The position numbers and the translations under genes were made by a program. The notes beneath the pieces were generated by a model that did not search any database, was not told where the DNA came from, and worked only from the letters and a program-made list of their open reading frames with translations. From Megaustenia siamemsis (lineage: Eukaryota > Mollusca > Gastropoda > Stylommatophora > Ariophantidae), in assembly GCA_032433765.1 (NCBI GenBank), contig JAVIAB010000092.1, positions 103,088,564-103,152,563 of the forward strand: a DNA stretch of 64,000 nt. The letters run 5' to 3'. Of this stretch, positions 22,201 to 34,700 are shown in pieces (within the stretch, counting starts at the first letter, position 1; each line of letters opens with the position of its first letter).

Positions 22201-25200
22201 TTTTTTTTTTGGTATGAAGTCAATAGTAATTCAAAATAACATCATCATCATGTGCCGTACCAGTTGATGTGGTCAATCCTGTCCTTCCACAGTCTTCTAT
22301 CCACAGTGCATTGTATCACTTCTATTGTTTACTGTTTTCCATGCCATGACACCAAGCTATCCAGTATCTTCTTTCTTTGTCGCCTGCGATCTCTCTATCC
22401 CTGTATTTTACCAATTCTAACCAAGTATTTCAACTTTCCTCTTCTCATGACAATGGAGGTAAAATACCTTCTTTTTGCTTCAACCCGATTTCAGTCTGGG
22501 ACCACTCACTCATTCCTACCTCTATGTGAAGTACACAAGAGAAGTCGTACAGATTTTTGATCATGTTGATTGTTTTTACACTCTTCAACAGTTTTGGCTC
22601 CATTATAAATTCAGACAATCATTGTAGACTTGGTGTCTAACCGGACATCTTGAAGATACTGACTTTGCAGATTTTGTTGGATTACTTTCTTGCCCACTGG
22701 CACCAAAACATATAAGTTTGCTAACACAGTAGGACTGAAAATAAATGCAAAGAAAACTAAAATTATGAGAAAAAATGTCAAAAGTACAAAGAAAGTTACA
22801 TGCAGAGGAATGGGACATGAAGTAGATCACTTTAAATACCAGGGAAGCTATATTTCATCAAATAGTGTCATCGAGAAAGAGATATCTATAAGAATAGGCA
22901 TGTCAGCCTAAGTATTCAATAGACCTAGAATCATGTGGTGCTCAACCAGCCTCCATCTTAGTACCAAACTTAGAATTTACAGGTCATATGTGTGATCCAT
23001 ACTCTTATATGCAGTAGAAACGTGGAGAATAAACCATGAGATAGAAAGTTGACTAAGAGGATTTGAAGGTCACTGTCTTAGGAAGATTCTAAACATCCGT
23101 TGAGATCAACACATTTAAAATAAAAAGTCGCCAAAAGATCATGATTAAGAACATTAACTTCAATCATAGCGCGAGAGGAAGACGTTAGAAATGGTTAGGG
23201 CACATTCTATGAATGAAACAAACCAGGCATCCACACTTAGCATTAACATGGATACCACCTGGCAAACGAAGAAGAAGCAGACCATCGGGAACATGGCGAC
23301 AAATCATGCATGGTGAAAGGAAAGAGGCTGGTAGGTCCTGGTGAAAGTTGTCCATGCTTGTTGCAGACCGGATTGGGTGGAAATATCTTGTGAGTGCCAT
23401 ATGATTTGACCGGAGTTCAGAGGATTTAAAAAAAAAGAAGAAATTCAAAACATGTTTTAACAATCATTTCACAGTCACCTTTTTTTCTTTTTTGTTTTCC
23501 TTTTTTTTTTAAAGTGAATTCTACTCAAAAAATTTAGTGATTAAAGAAATCACTAGACCATGCACTGACCATGCTACACTCAGGACAGGACAGACCCATA
23601 AGTGTCTAACAGTTGACACAAAAATTACAAACAGTTCATACTTCATGTAGACTGCTGCGTAGAGGCACCTCTTTTAGTATAATAGTTTCATTGTTGTTAT
23701 TTTTCTTTGCAGCACGTTTGTGTGCCCAACAGAAATAGTGGCTTTTAATGACAAAATAGATGCATTCAGAGCCATCAATACTGAAGTTATAGGTGTCTCT
23801 ACTGACTCACATTTTAGTCATCTAGCATGGATTAACTCTCCAAGAAAGGTATTCATGTATTGTTGTTTTCTCATCTCATTTCATCTATGTATTAATCTAA
23901 TATTGAAATGCTTACATTTGTGTTTGTGAAAAATAAATCTTGTGAGTTTTATTTGTAGGACTAATACTTTTTGAACTATTTCTACTGGAACTGTTGATCT
24001 TCCCTTATTATTTTATTTCAATTGTGAGTGTTGGTGTAATTGTTATCACTTTATGATAATTATTCAATAATCATGGAAATGAATATGTCAGCTATTTAGA
24101 ATTTATAATCTGCTGCATAGGTTCCAGTTGTCATTCACTTTATTATGCTCAAGCTAGTTTTTTATAGAGAGAATATTTCAGCTTAACCTTCCATTGTTGA
24201 CCACAGTTTAAATCTAAAGGTTGATCTGTTGTCTTCCAAAATTTACAGGCTCCATCACCATAATTAGAGGAAGGGCAGAGCTGTCATGAATTGAAGCTGA
24301 AAGATTGTTGAAAAGATTCTAACCAATCAGGATATGAGAATGAAAGAATTTCAAGAGCTTTAGAACAAAATATGTGAAGACAGAAACAAAAACAAACCAT
24401 AGAAAGAGAAACACTTGATTAAAGCCACTACTCTTTATCATCATTAGTCTTGTAATCTTGGCAGTCATTTGGGTGATCTTGACAACATATTCACAATTTT
24501 ACACCAACCTTTACGATTAAGATGTGCCCTCTGCGATGTGATGAAAGTTAATCCTGTTCAGACTCTTACGTTGTCTTTCCACAGCTTTCTTTTGTCTGGC
24601 TGGATTCTTTTTCATGGTAATGTGCTATGCAAGGATTGTAGATCTTGTAACATGTCCATAGCATTTTAATTTTTGCCACTGCTGAACAATGCATATCATC
24701 ATCATGTGCCAAACTGGTTGGCGTAGGTGATCATGTCCTTCCACAATTTTCTATCTACAGTGTATCATATCCATATTGTTGTTGACTGTTTTCCATGCCA
24801 TGTCACCAAGCTATCTAGTGGTATCTTTTCTATTTGTTGTCCTTGATCTCTCTTTACTTGTATTTTGCCATTATAACCAAGTATTCAAACGTCCCTCTTC
24901 TCATGAAGTGTCTGAAACAGTAATGCTGGAAGGAAGAGACCAAAAATTGGAATTCAGGAAGAAATGTAAGAAATTGTGGAGCTTTATCAGAGTTTTAAAT
25001 AATGAAGACCCCAGTGACAACAACAAAATTACAATAAAACATCAGAACAACATAGTTTTTGGCAAAAGAATAACAAATATATTAATAAATCACTTTGTCT
25101 GTGCAGGACATATTCCAGAAATAAAAAAAAAAAATACAATTAATGATGAGCATATGAGCTATTTTTGTTCCGGAGTTATTGCTTTGTTTTTCAATAGTGT

Positions 25201-28200
25201 TGATACTTGGCCTATAACTTGGCATGCTTTGTTACAAGTTATATCTATATCGGTCTCTTGGTTATTGTCTCGTGTTAACGTGCTACCCAGATATTTAAAA
25301 TTGTCTACTTGCTTCAAAGTCGTATTATCTATTATGATGTTTAGTTTTTATTTCTTTCTTGCTATTGCCATTACTTCGGTTTTGCTTATGTTGATCTTCA
25401 TGTTGTATTGTTTACAAGTTTTGTGTAATGAATAAATATTTCCAATGAGAATATCATAAAGTATTTACTATGATACTTGTTATGCATACTTATTATTTTC
25501 TTATGAATTATAATTGCAATAAATATTGTGTCTGTCACTAGGCAGGTGGACTGGGTGGGCTTCAGTACCCACTGTTGTCTGATTTCAACAAAACAATATC
25601 CAGGGACTATGGCGTCTTAGTGGAAGAAGAGGGCATTTCTTTACGGTATATTTCTGTTATTTATATTTTGTAATTTGATATTTGTAAAATGTGTTGTCTA
25701 CTTGTTGTGGAAGTAGATTTGTCCGCTGAATATCTTAGAGGCACTTTCTCTTCTTATATATTCTTTTAAGATATATTTATTATTTGCATTGTGGAATTAT
25801 GGGTATCCTTAATTAAGTATGGGCTTCTTCATTTACTTCTGTGTCTGGCTACTGGAGCCTCTTGTCCTGTTGTTTAATAAAAGTCTGCATTGTGTTTGCC
25901 TTTACTATCTTTGTGGTCATGGTGACTTCTTTACCTGGATACCTTTTTACTTCTTTTATGAATATAAAGTCTGAGGTGTATTACAACACCAACATATGTT
26001 TATTTACAAATTCCTCAGTGTACATAGAGTTCTTGAGAACTTTGAGTATGGGCGGCATGGATGGCCACCTAAATCACACAATCTTAATTAAAGATAGACT
26101 GTCCGTCACAGTACTTCATATCTCATAATTCTTAGCAAGTATCTACTGTCATAATTCATATAAAGGATATAATGTCACAATTCGCAAAAAGTATCAATAT
26201 CTCGCACTGTCCAAAAAGAATATAATATCCTAATTGTTCTGGTCTGGTTAAGCGCCTGAACTTATTGCCTTTCCAGCATTATCTAGCTCTGGTCTATCGT
26301 CCTCCTGAGCTCTGGTTTCTGATCTATCTGTTTCTGATTGACCTGTCTTCTTGCCATTCTGACATATATCTTGACTTGTCTCTGCTTGATTACTCTACCA
26401 AACTATCAATCTTCGGTTTAACTATTTTGGATTAGCTGACCTAGTGGGTGAGCCTTTTGCTCCGTCTAAGTGTCTGGGCTTATGCCCTTCTCTCAGTGAC
26501 TTGACTCTCTCAGCGCTCTTCTGGCATTACCTCGGCCCGTCTCTCTATGTGTTGTCCCAAATTCATCTCAGTATGTCTTTTTATATGACCCGGTTACTTA
26601 CTGTCTCTTTGTTTGTCTCTCATTGCTTGCAATACTTTTCTGCGTTGATTTGGTGTTTCACGCTTATGCTCATCTGCCCACCTTAAACTAATTCTCTAGA
26701 ATATTCTTCTACCCACTCTCAACATTGACCTTTCGGTCTGTCAGGCGATATTTTTAACCATACCTGCCCCTCATCCCTCTTTTAAGAAATACTTTGTTAT
26801 GTCCACTTCTGGCCTTGACACTGTTAATAACCTGTTGTTCCCTTTGTCCGACACTCATCTGCCCACCTTAACCTAATTCTCTAGAATATTCTTCCACCCA
26901 TGCGTGACTATGCCCTTTTGGTCTGTCTGGAGATATTTATAACCATCCCTGTCACTCATCACTTTTAAAAGTACATTATTATGCCTACTCCCAACCATGA
27001 CATTATTAATATCATGTTGTTCCCCTTCTACACATTGTTATATTTTTTATTAAGATACTACCACTTTTTTTTTTCCTTTTACTGTGGACAGAGTATATTA
27101 TGTTGTTTTTTAAAGACAGCAGAAGAAAACATAAACACTAATTTACCTAAAATATTAAACAACAAAATTTACTTAAAATTGTATCTATCATAGAGAAATC
27201 AAATTTATAGAAAGTTTACATATACAAAAGCAGTTAAGAAATGAAATAGATAATGTTACAAAAAAAAAAAGAATTAAAGTAACCTGTGTGACAAAAGTAC
27301 ACCCAAAAAAACACCCAGAAAAACTGACTACATTAAAAAAAATTGGTAGTTTTGAAACTTAGTGACAACAGAATAGATTTCTGACAGATAGTGCTGAAAT
27401 TGATGACACTTCTGGATGGTTGTGATGACAGTGAGGTGATGACATGCTTAGACAGCAAATATGTTTGGTATTTCTAATTTATCTCCTGCATTTTACAACT
27501 TTTTTTTTCATCAATATTTAATTTAAGTGAAAATGTTTTGTATAGTGGTGTGGAGGTGTTAACATTTTTACCAGAACAGTCAGAATGAAATCAATTTTTT
27601 TTCTCCACTTTTTTGTTACAAAACATGTTTACAACAGCTAAGACATTTATATAAAATAAATGGCTGTCTGCTATGGGAACACCATCATGAAACAGTGTAA
27701 CATTACATGTTTGAATCCAAAGTTCATCTGACATCAGAGCGACTCTACTTCCTCAAAGACCTGGTAAATGGAACACCTTGCACTGAACTGCTAGGAAACT
27801 CAGAAATACCAGCTATCATTACATGGCATTGGGCTGAAGGGCGTTAGCTCACACGCCGCTAGATTTATAACAACAAAAAAAAAGGCACCTAGATATATTC
27901 ACAGTTATCAATCATTTGAAATCCTTCGTTCTTTTTTGATCATTGCAATCAAAGAAGAGGCATTATCACTGTTGTAAATTTTTAAGGAACCTATTTAGGG
28001 AATTAAATTTACATATTGTTATGTTATTGTGTGACATGTAATCATACTTGTATCGGTGAAAACTATCACACCTGCCAGCACATGGATAATGTGTTGCTAA
28101 TTTCCTTGTATAACCATCTGCACATTTATAGGTAATGTGGTCAGCATAATGTCAGGTCGCCTTGTTTTTTTTATAGGCTAGGTAAACTCTGAAGCCATGT

Positions 28201-28693
28201 CAGACCAAAATAAATTGCCACATATGGAAATTGAACCTAGACCTACTTGAATAATTGACAAGTGCACTAAGCACTTCACTTGTTTTTTCCTTCTGAAGAT
28301 TTTGTTATAGTTAATAGTTAATAAAATAATTTGGGTTATTAAAATCTAATTCCTCTCAGCTTGTACTGTAAACATATAATATCTCATATTTTGATTTATA
28401 TATAAACTGCAGTATATTTTATTTCTCTTGTATCACATTGTTGTTTTTTCTTGTTATTTTTTCAGAGGTTTATTTTTAATAGACACCAAGGGTATTGTTC
28501 GTCATATAACCATTAATGATCTCCCAGTAGGACGTTCCGTGGATGAAGTACTGAGAGTGGTCCAGGCTTTCCAGTTCTTTGAAAAATGTGGAGAAGGTAT
28601 TTAGAATTTTATGATTCATAGCATTCGTGTGAGAATGATATGTAGAAATAGTAGACTCTCTCTCTCTGTCTCGTCTCTCTCTGTCTCGTCTCT

Positions 28694-28741
<48 letters not shown>

Positions 28742-31700
28742 GATCAGGACTCAATCAGAGTAGGATTCCAGACTCTCACATGAAGTCAGCTATCAGGTTA
28801 AGTGTGTTGATCGCCCCCACAGACAAAACGTCACAATTAGAGTCTGCCAGAACCACTCTGATTGAACACCCGTTAAAATGTTGCACTGTGTTCTGCGCCA
28901 GTGGCCCAGTGCATCCGATTTCAGCCAGCATTTTATTCAGGTTTGCTTTCCTTAGCCTTTGATTGTCCCCAATCTTCTTGCAAGGCAGTGGATTGTCTTT
29001 TCTGTAGGGGGATTCTGCCCTTAGATGGTCGGCCCTCCCAGGTTTACGAGCACCATCTGCCCAAGTCACTAGAGGTGACTAACACAGACATGCACACAGC
29101 GATACAAGGCATGACTAACACTGACACACACCAAGATATGAGATATGACTAACACAGACATACACGCAAAGATATGACACATGACTAACATAGACATGCA
29201 CACAAAGATATGAGATATGACTAACATAGACATGCACACACAAAGATATGAGATATGACTGACATAGATATGCACACACAAAGATATGACACATGCCTAA
29301 CATAGACATGCAAACAAAGATATGAGATATGACTAACATAGACATGCACACACAAAGATATGAGATGTGACTAACATAGCCATGCTCACACAAGGATATG
29401 AGATATGACTAGCATAAACATGCACACAAAGATATGAGATATCACCAACCCAGACATGCACACACAAAGATATGACACATGACTAACACAGATACACACT
29501 AAGATATGAGATACGACTAAACACAGACACACATAAAGATATGAGCGATACTAAAAAAAAAAAAGGAAGAAAAAAAGTGGTATGGTGACAGCTTTACGTG
29601 GTAATGGACGAAATAAAAGTCGACGTTTCGGTCAAGTAGGCCTTCATCTGGACGAACAACAAACACAAAAATTATATATAACGATATATTAACAAATCTA
29701 ACTACATGGCGATAATATGCTAGATACTAAAGAGAGGAAAAATAAAAAATGGTCACTTCCCTGTGTTCCTGAGCTGGGTCAGTCTCCAAATGGACTGAAT
29801 TGATACGACAGGACCGATTATAAATCTCTCTAGCCAGGAAGTCAGGTAAGAAGACGGAAAGGAACGGCTCTAAAAATATGGGGAAGTGGGTACAGGGTAT
29901 GTGTAAACTATGCACGTCTAACTCTGTGTATGCACCCCGAACCGATGTGTAAACATAAGTATGTGTATGTAACAATGCATGCGTACAAGCATAAATCGGC
30001 ACAATTTGTCCATTTGGAGACTGACCCAGCTCAGGAACGCAGGAAAGTGACCATTTTTTATTTTTCCTCTCTTTAGTATCTAGCATATTATCGCCATGTA
30101 GTTAGATTTGTTCATATATCGTTATATATAATTTTTGTGTTTGTTGTGCGTCCAGATGAAGGCCTACTTGGCCGAAATGTCGACTTTTGTTTCGTCCATT
30201 ACCACGTAAAGCTGTCACCATACCACTTTTTTTCTTCCTTTTTTTTTAGTATCGCCATTATCATCAGCTTTATAGCAGCTTCGCATCTCTACACATCTTG
30301 GTGCATTTTGATGCCTTTGCCTCTATAAAGATATGAGTAAAGATATGAGACATGATTAACACAGACACACGAAGATATGAGATATGACTAACATGACACA
30401 CACCAAGATATGAGCCACGGCTAGCACACACACACACAAGCAAAGATATGAGCCATGGCTTCACGGAAACACACCAAAATATGAACCATGTCTAGCACAG
30501 AAACACATTAAGATATGAGCCATGGCTAGCACAGAAATACACAAAGATATGAACCATGGCCAGCACAGACACACACTAAGATATGAACCCTGGCCAGCAC
30601 AGACACCCACCAAGATATGAGCCATGGCTAGCACGGATATACACTAAGATGTGAACCATGGCCAGCACAGAAACACATTAAGATATGAGCCATGGCTAGC
30701 ACAGAAATACACTAAGATATGAACCATGGCCAGCACAGACACACACTAAGATATGAATCATGGTCAGCCCAGACACACACTAAGATATGAGCCATGGCCA
30801 GCACATACACCAACTAAGATATCAACCATGGCTATCGCAGACACCCACTATGATATGAGCTACGACTAGCACGGATATACACTGAGAATTGAGCCTTCAA
30901 GAGAAGCAGAAGAGGAGGTAGAAGAGCAGCGATCGTGAAAGGTATCCATATGCTTGGGTTTGTTGTAGTCGGCAGACTCTTCTTAACGTGGGAACCATCA
31001 ACATATGATGTACAGTTCCCGGTTGACTGTTCACAGGTGTCGTTGAAACAGTTGTCCGGACTTTTGAGAGTGCAGTCTGACCCGTAGTACGTTTCCTTGC
31101 ACGTACAGTCTGCACTTTCCGGGTCACATATGATGTCACAGCCATCAGAACACATCTGTTCGCACTGTAGCCCAAAATTACCATAGGGACAAATGTCATT
31201 ACAGGTATAGCCAGGATGTTTACATTGTAGTCATTTCCCGGATTTTTTCTCACATAAAGGACAGACACTGAGACAAGACCTGGAGCAGTCATGTCCATAG
31301 ATCCCATGTGAACAGTTGCCGTGACACGTACCAATGAAGACGTAGCAGCCTTTGCTACACCTACTACACACTTCACAAAACGACCCAGAATGCCCGTCCA
31401 GACAATAGGTGTCTGTAAATGTTTGCACGTCACACACCGTCAGTGCACTGTCAGCCTGCAAAATGGTCGGTGAAAACTCAATCTTAATGTGTGCCATTGG
31501 CGTTTGTGTGGTGACTACAATAGTGTTCACAGAAACATTAAGGTATGATATATCATTATACTGGAACACTATGCCGCCACTGTCAGAGAAAGCCTTTAGA
31601 GTGGCATTCTTTACCCGAATCATAGTGCTAGCTCGATGATAGATTCGAATGGTGTGAATCTTCTGGAGCGTGGCAAAGTTCAGATACCAGTAAGCAGGAT

Positions 31701-34700
31701 TGGTTCCACTTTTCAATTTTGTGTGTGTGCAGTCATTGTCATAGAGATTAGTCTTTGTTTTGCCATTAACTGCGGCCTCTGGTCCACATCCGTCTCCTGT
31801 ATAACAAGCATTAAATGTGTCGGTCTGGTTTGTGTTCTGTTTGAGAGCCACATTCCGACCCCCGCCAATGTAGATGGAGCAGATATTTGCAACTATCGCC
31901 CCTTCAGTCCGTAACTTGTTGATCAGACCAGCCCCAGAGCAAAAGACATCAATCTCATGCTGACTAATTACAAACCTTGATTCATTGTTACATGAGGCAG
32001 AACCATTTAGTTTTACCGTGAAACTGTCTGGATCTGTTAAGTCATTCACATAAATCCTAAACCAGGAGAACGGCAAAGATTGATTGAGAGTTGCCTCAAC
32101 TTATGTAGAATTCATGTCCGGATTACATTTGGTGTCGTTGTTATCAAATAGGAAAGTAGGTTCAGATTTTTGGCGTATTTGTACACGAGATCCAAGTACT
32201 GACACGCGTCCGAAATATTCATGCTGACAACTGTCATTGTTTGGGCATGTCCCTGTAGTTTTGTCACAAACTGAGTCATTATAGCAGTGACATTGTAACG
32301 TACAATTTGCCCCAAACCAACCGTCTGTACAAGTTAAGTCATTAGCTTCCATGGCCGTGAACGAAGCCAGCAGAATAAAGACTTGATCTACAGCGATGGT
32401 TAACGAACTGTGTACAAACATTTATTATCAAACCTGTGATGACATTTCTAAAAATCTGCCAACTCACTGTGATAACAGATAGAGCGATGTTCTCTAATAA
32501 TAGTAGACTAAAGGCTCACAAAGCTTTGGATTAGAGAAGGTATTTACTGTGGATTTGCTCATGAAAGATCATTCTTTCTTTAATCCTGAAAATCTATTTC
32601 ATACCTGGAAAATGTAAATTCTTCTTCTTTGATCATTTAACTCTTTCTCCTTCTAGTAATGCTCAATCCAATGCAACAGCGCTTCCTACATGCATTCTTT
32701 CTGTCATATTGTGATAATGCCTGAATGGTTTAATTCAGTGTTTATACTGACTTCCAGTCTGGAGTTGTCAGTCGTTGGACATGTTTATTTCATTAAGTAA
32801 TTGTTGTAGATCTTTAGGATTTTCTGCTATCATACGGACTGATCATAGGATATGAAATTTTCTACATTTAAAAAATGCATACTGCATCCACATAAAATGT
32901 GAATTTCACTATAATATTAAATATGCTGAGTGTGATATTCATCTAGTAAAGATATAATTGGATATAGTTAACAAAAAAATAATACATGGAATAATATGTG
33001 CACCATATTTCATTGACAATATTTCTATATAATTTGGTGAGTAACATTTTCAATTTTTCAACTTTCATTTTCCTCTTTCCTTAATGTTTAAATACTTATC
33101 CCAATTATTTTATGTCACACAAATATTAATTTCATGTTGTACAATATTCCTTCTTTAATTTGGTATATGATATGGTATGTTTTATTTAAAAAGGAAATTT
33201 TAATAGAATTTTTACATTGGTGACACCAGGTAGTTCAAAAATCTAAGCCAGATTATTTAGGTGAAACTAGCAATATAATCAGGAAGGGAAAAAGTTAAAC
33301 AATTTTAGGTATGTTGCTTGCAAGAGCATAAAACAATTTTAGGTATGTTGCTTGCAAGAGCATAAAACAATTTTAGGTATGTTGCTTGCAAGAGCATAAA
33401 ACAATTTTAGGTATGTTGCTTGCAAGAGCATAAAACAATTTTAGGTATGTTGCTTGCAAGAGCATAAAACAATTTTAGGTATGTTGCTTTGCAAGAGCAT
33501 GGTTATCAAATGAACATAAAGACAGTCTTGTATTTCAATTTATTTCATTCTTATAAAAGTGGAATTTGAATAATAATGCGTAGAATTACAGTAACCTTGC
33601 TAGAAAAATGTAAATGCTGATGTTTATTAGTTGACACAGGTGGTGAATACAATTGAAAATATTCATAAGGGTGGGCATTCAACTAGTAAGGGACTACTGT
33701 AAGTCTTGCTACTAAGTCACTGCACAATTGCCATTCCCATTGTCTTCTAAACAAACATTTTTTAAAAAATAATTATTTGGAAACCAGATGGATGCTAGTC
33801 TCAAGAACAATAAGAAAAATACCCACTACCAAAATAAAACGAAATGTATTAGATAAATGACAAGAAACAGTCTGAGAGATAAGATCAGAAATTAAGAACT
33901 AAAAAAAAAAATCTAGGAATAATTACCACCATAGAATACATAAAGAAACAACAAATAAAGTGGATTTGCCATATAATAAGACAGAAAAACCACAACACAA
34001 CAAGCTTTTAATAAACATTGCTAGATACCTGGCTGAAGGGTCGACCACAAAAAAAGATGGATTGATGGAATATTAGAATTACATGAAACATACCAGCAGG
34101 AGAAGTCAACATAAGAGCACAAAGACAGTAGATTATATCTCCCCTCAACTCTGAAAGGCAAATGAGGAAGGAAATAAGAAGATCTGAAAACTTTAAACAT
34201 CACATGTTTCTTAGTGCTTTAAACTTTTTTTTATTGTATGGGGTTTTTCTGGAAAGTTCAGCCAATCACTTAATCAAACAGGGAGACTTGAACAAAATCA
34301 CACAAAATTTCATAGATTTTATAAATAGATAATTTAAACATGACTTAATTTCCTTGAAGAATTAGCAGTGTATTTAAATGTTGTGAGCTTCTTTAATGTG
34401 ACAATTTATATGTTAGTATAAATGGCTTGGCAATTAGTACATTTTGTAAAACTTGTGATAATGTTCTTGAGTTCATGACTTCATCTAAATTGTTTCTTGT
34501 GGAACAAGTGACCTCACCTGTCACTCTCGGTTGATTTCCTGTTTGGCTTATCAAGCTCAGGCAATAAATATCTTGTTAATCTGGCCTCTTCTTTTCCTTT
34601 CATTCAACCACTATCTATGCTTGTTTTATAAGTAACACCACTAGATCATAATGAAGCACATTACAAGGTTTGAAAAAGAACGTCATTTTACAGACCTAAT

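Noticed and set aside
24776..25435. 219-codon open frame with a membrane-like end
   Set aside because: It runs through three LINE fragments in mixed orientation; only the middle third is LINE coding sequence.
25830..26670. Possible LTR retrotransposon
   Set aside because: No paired LTRs, primer-binding site or pol motifs found.
28776..29069. 97-codon frame as a small host gene
   Set aside because: Lies in the (AG)n-tailed repeat and shows no known motif.
29069..29393. Cys-rich repeated open frames on the - strand
   Set aside because: Produced by the minisatellite; the frame follows the repeat unit and is not bounded by gene features.
33297..33501. CRISPR-like array of 34-bp units
   Set aside because: Units are contiguous with no spacers, in a eukaryotic intron.
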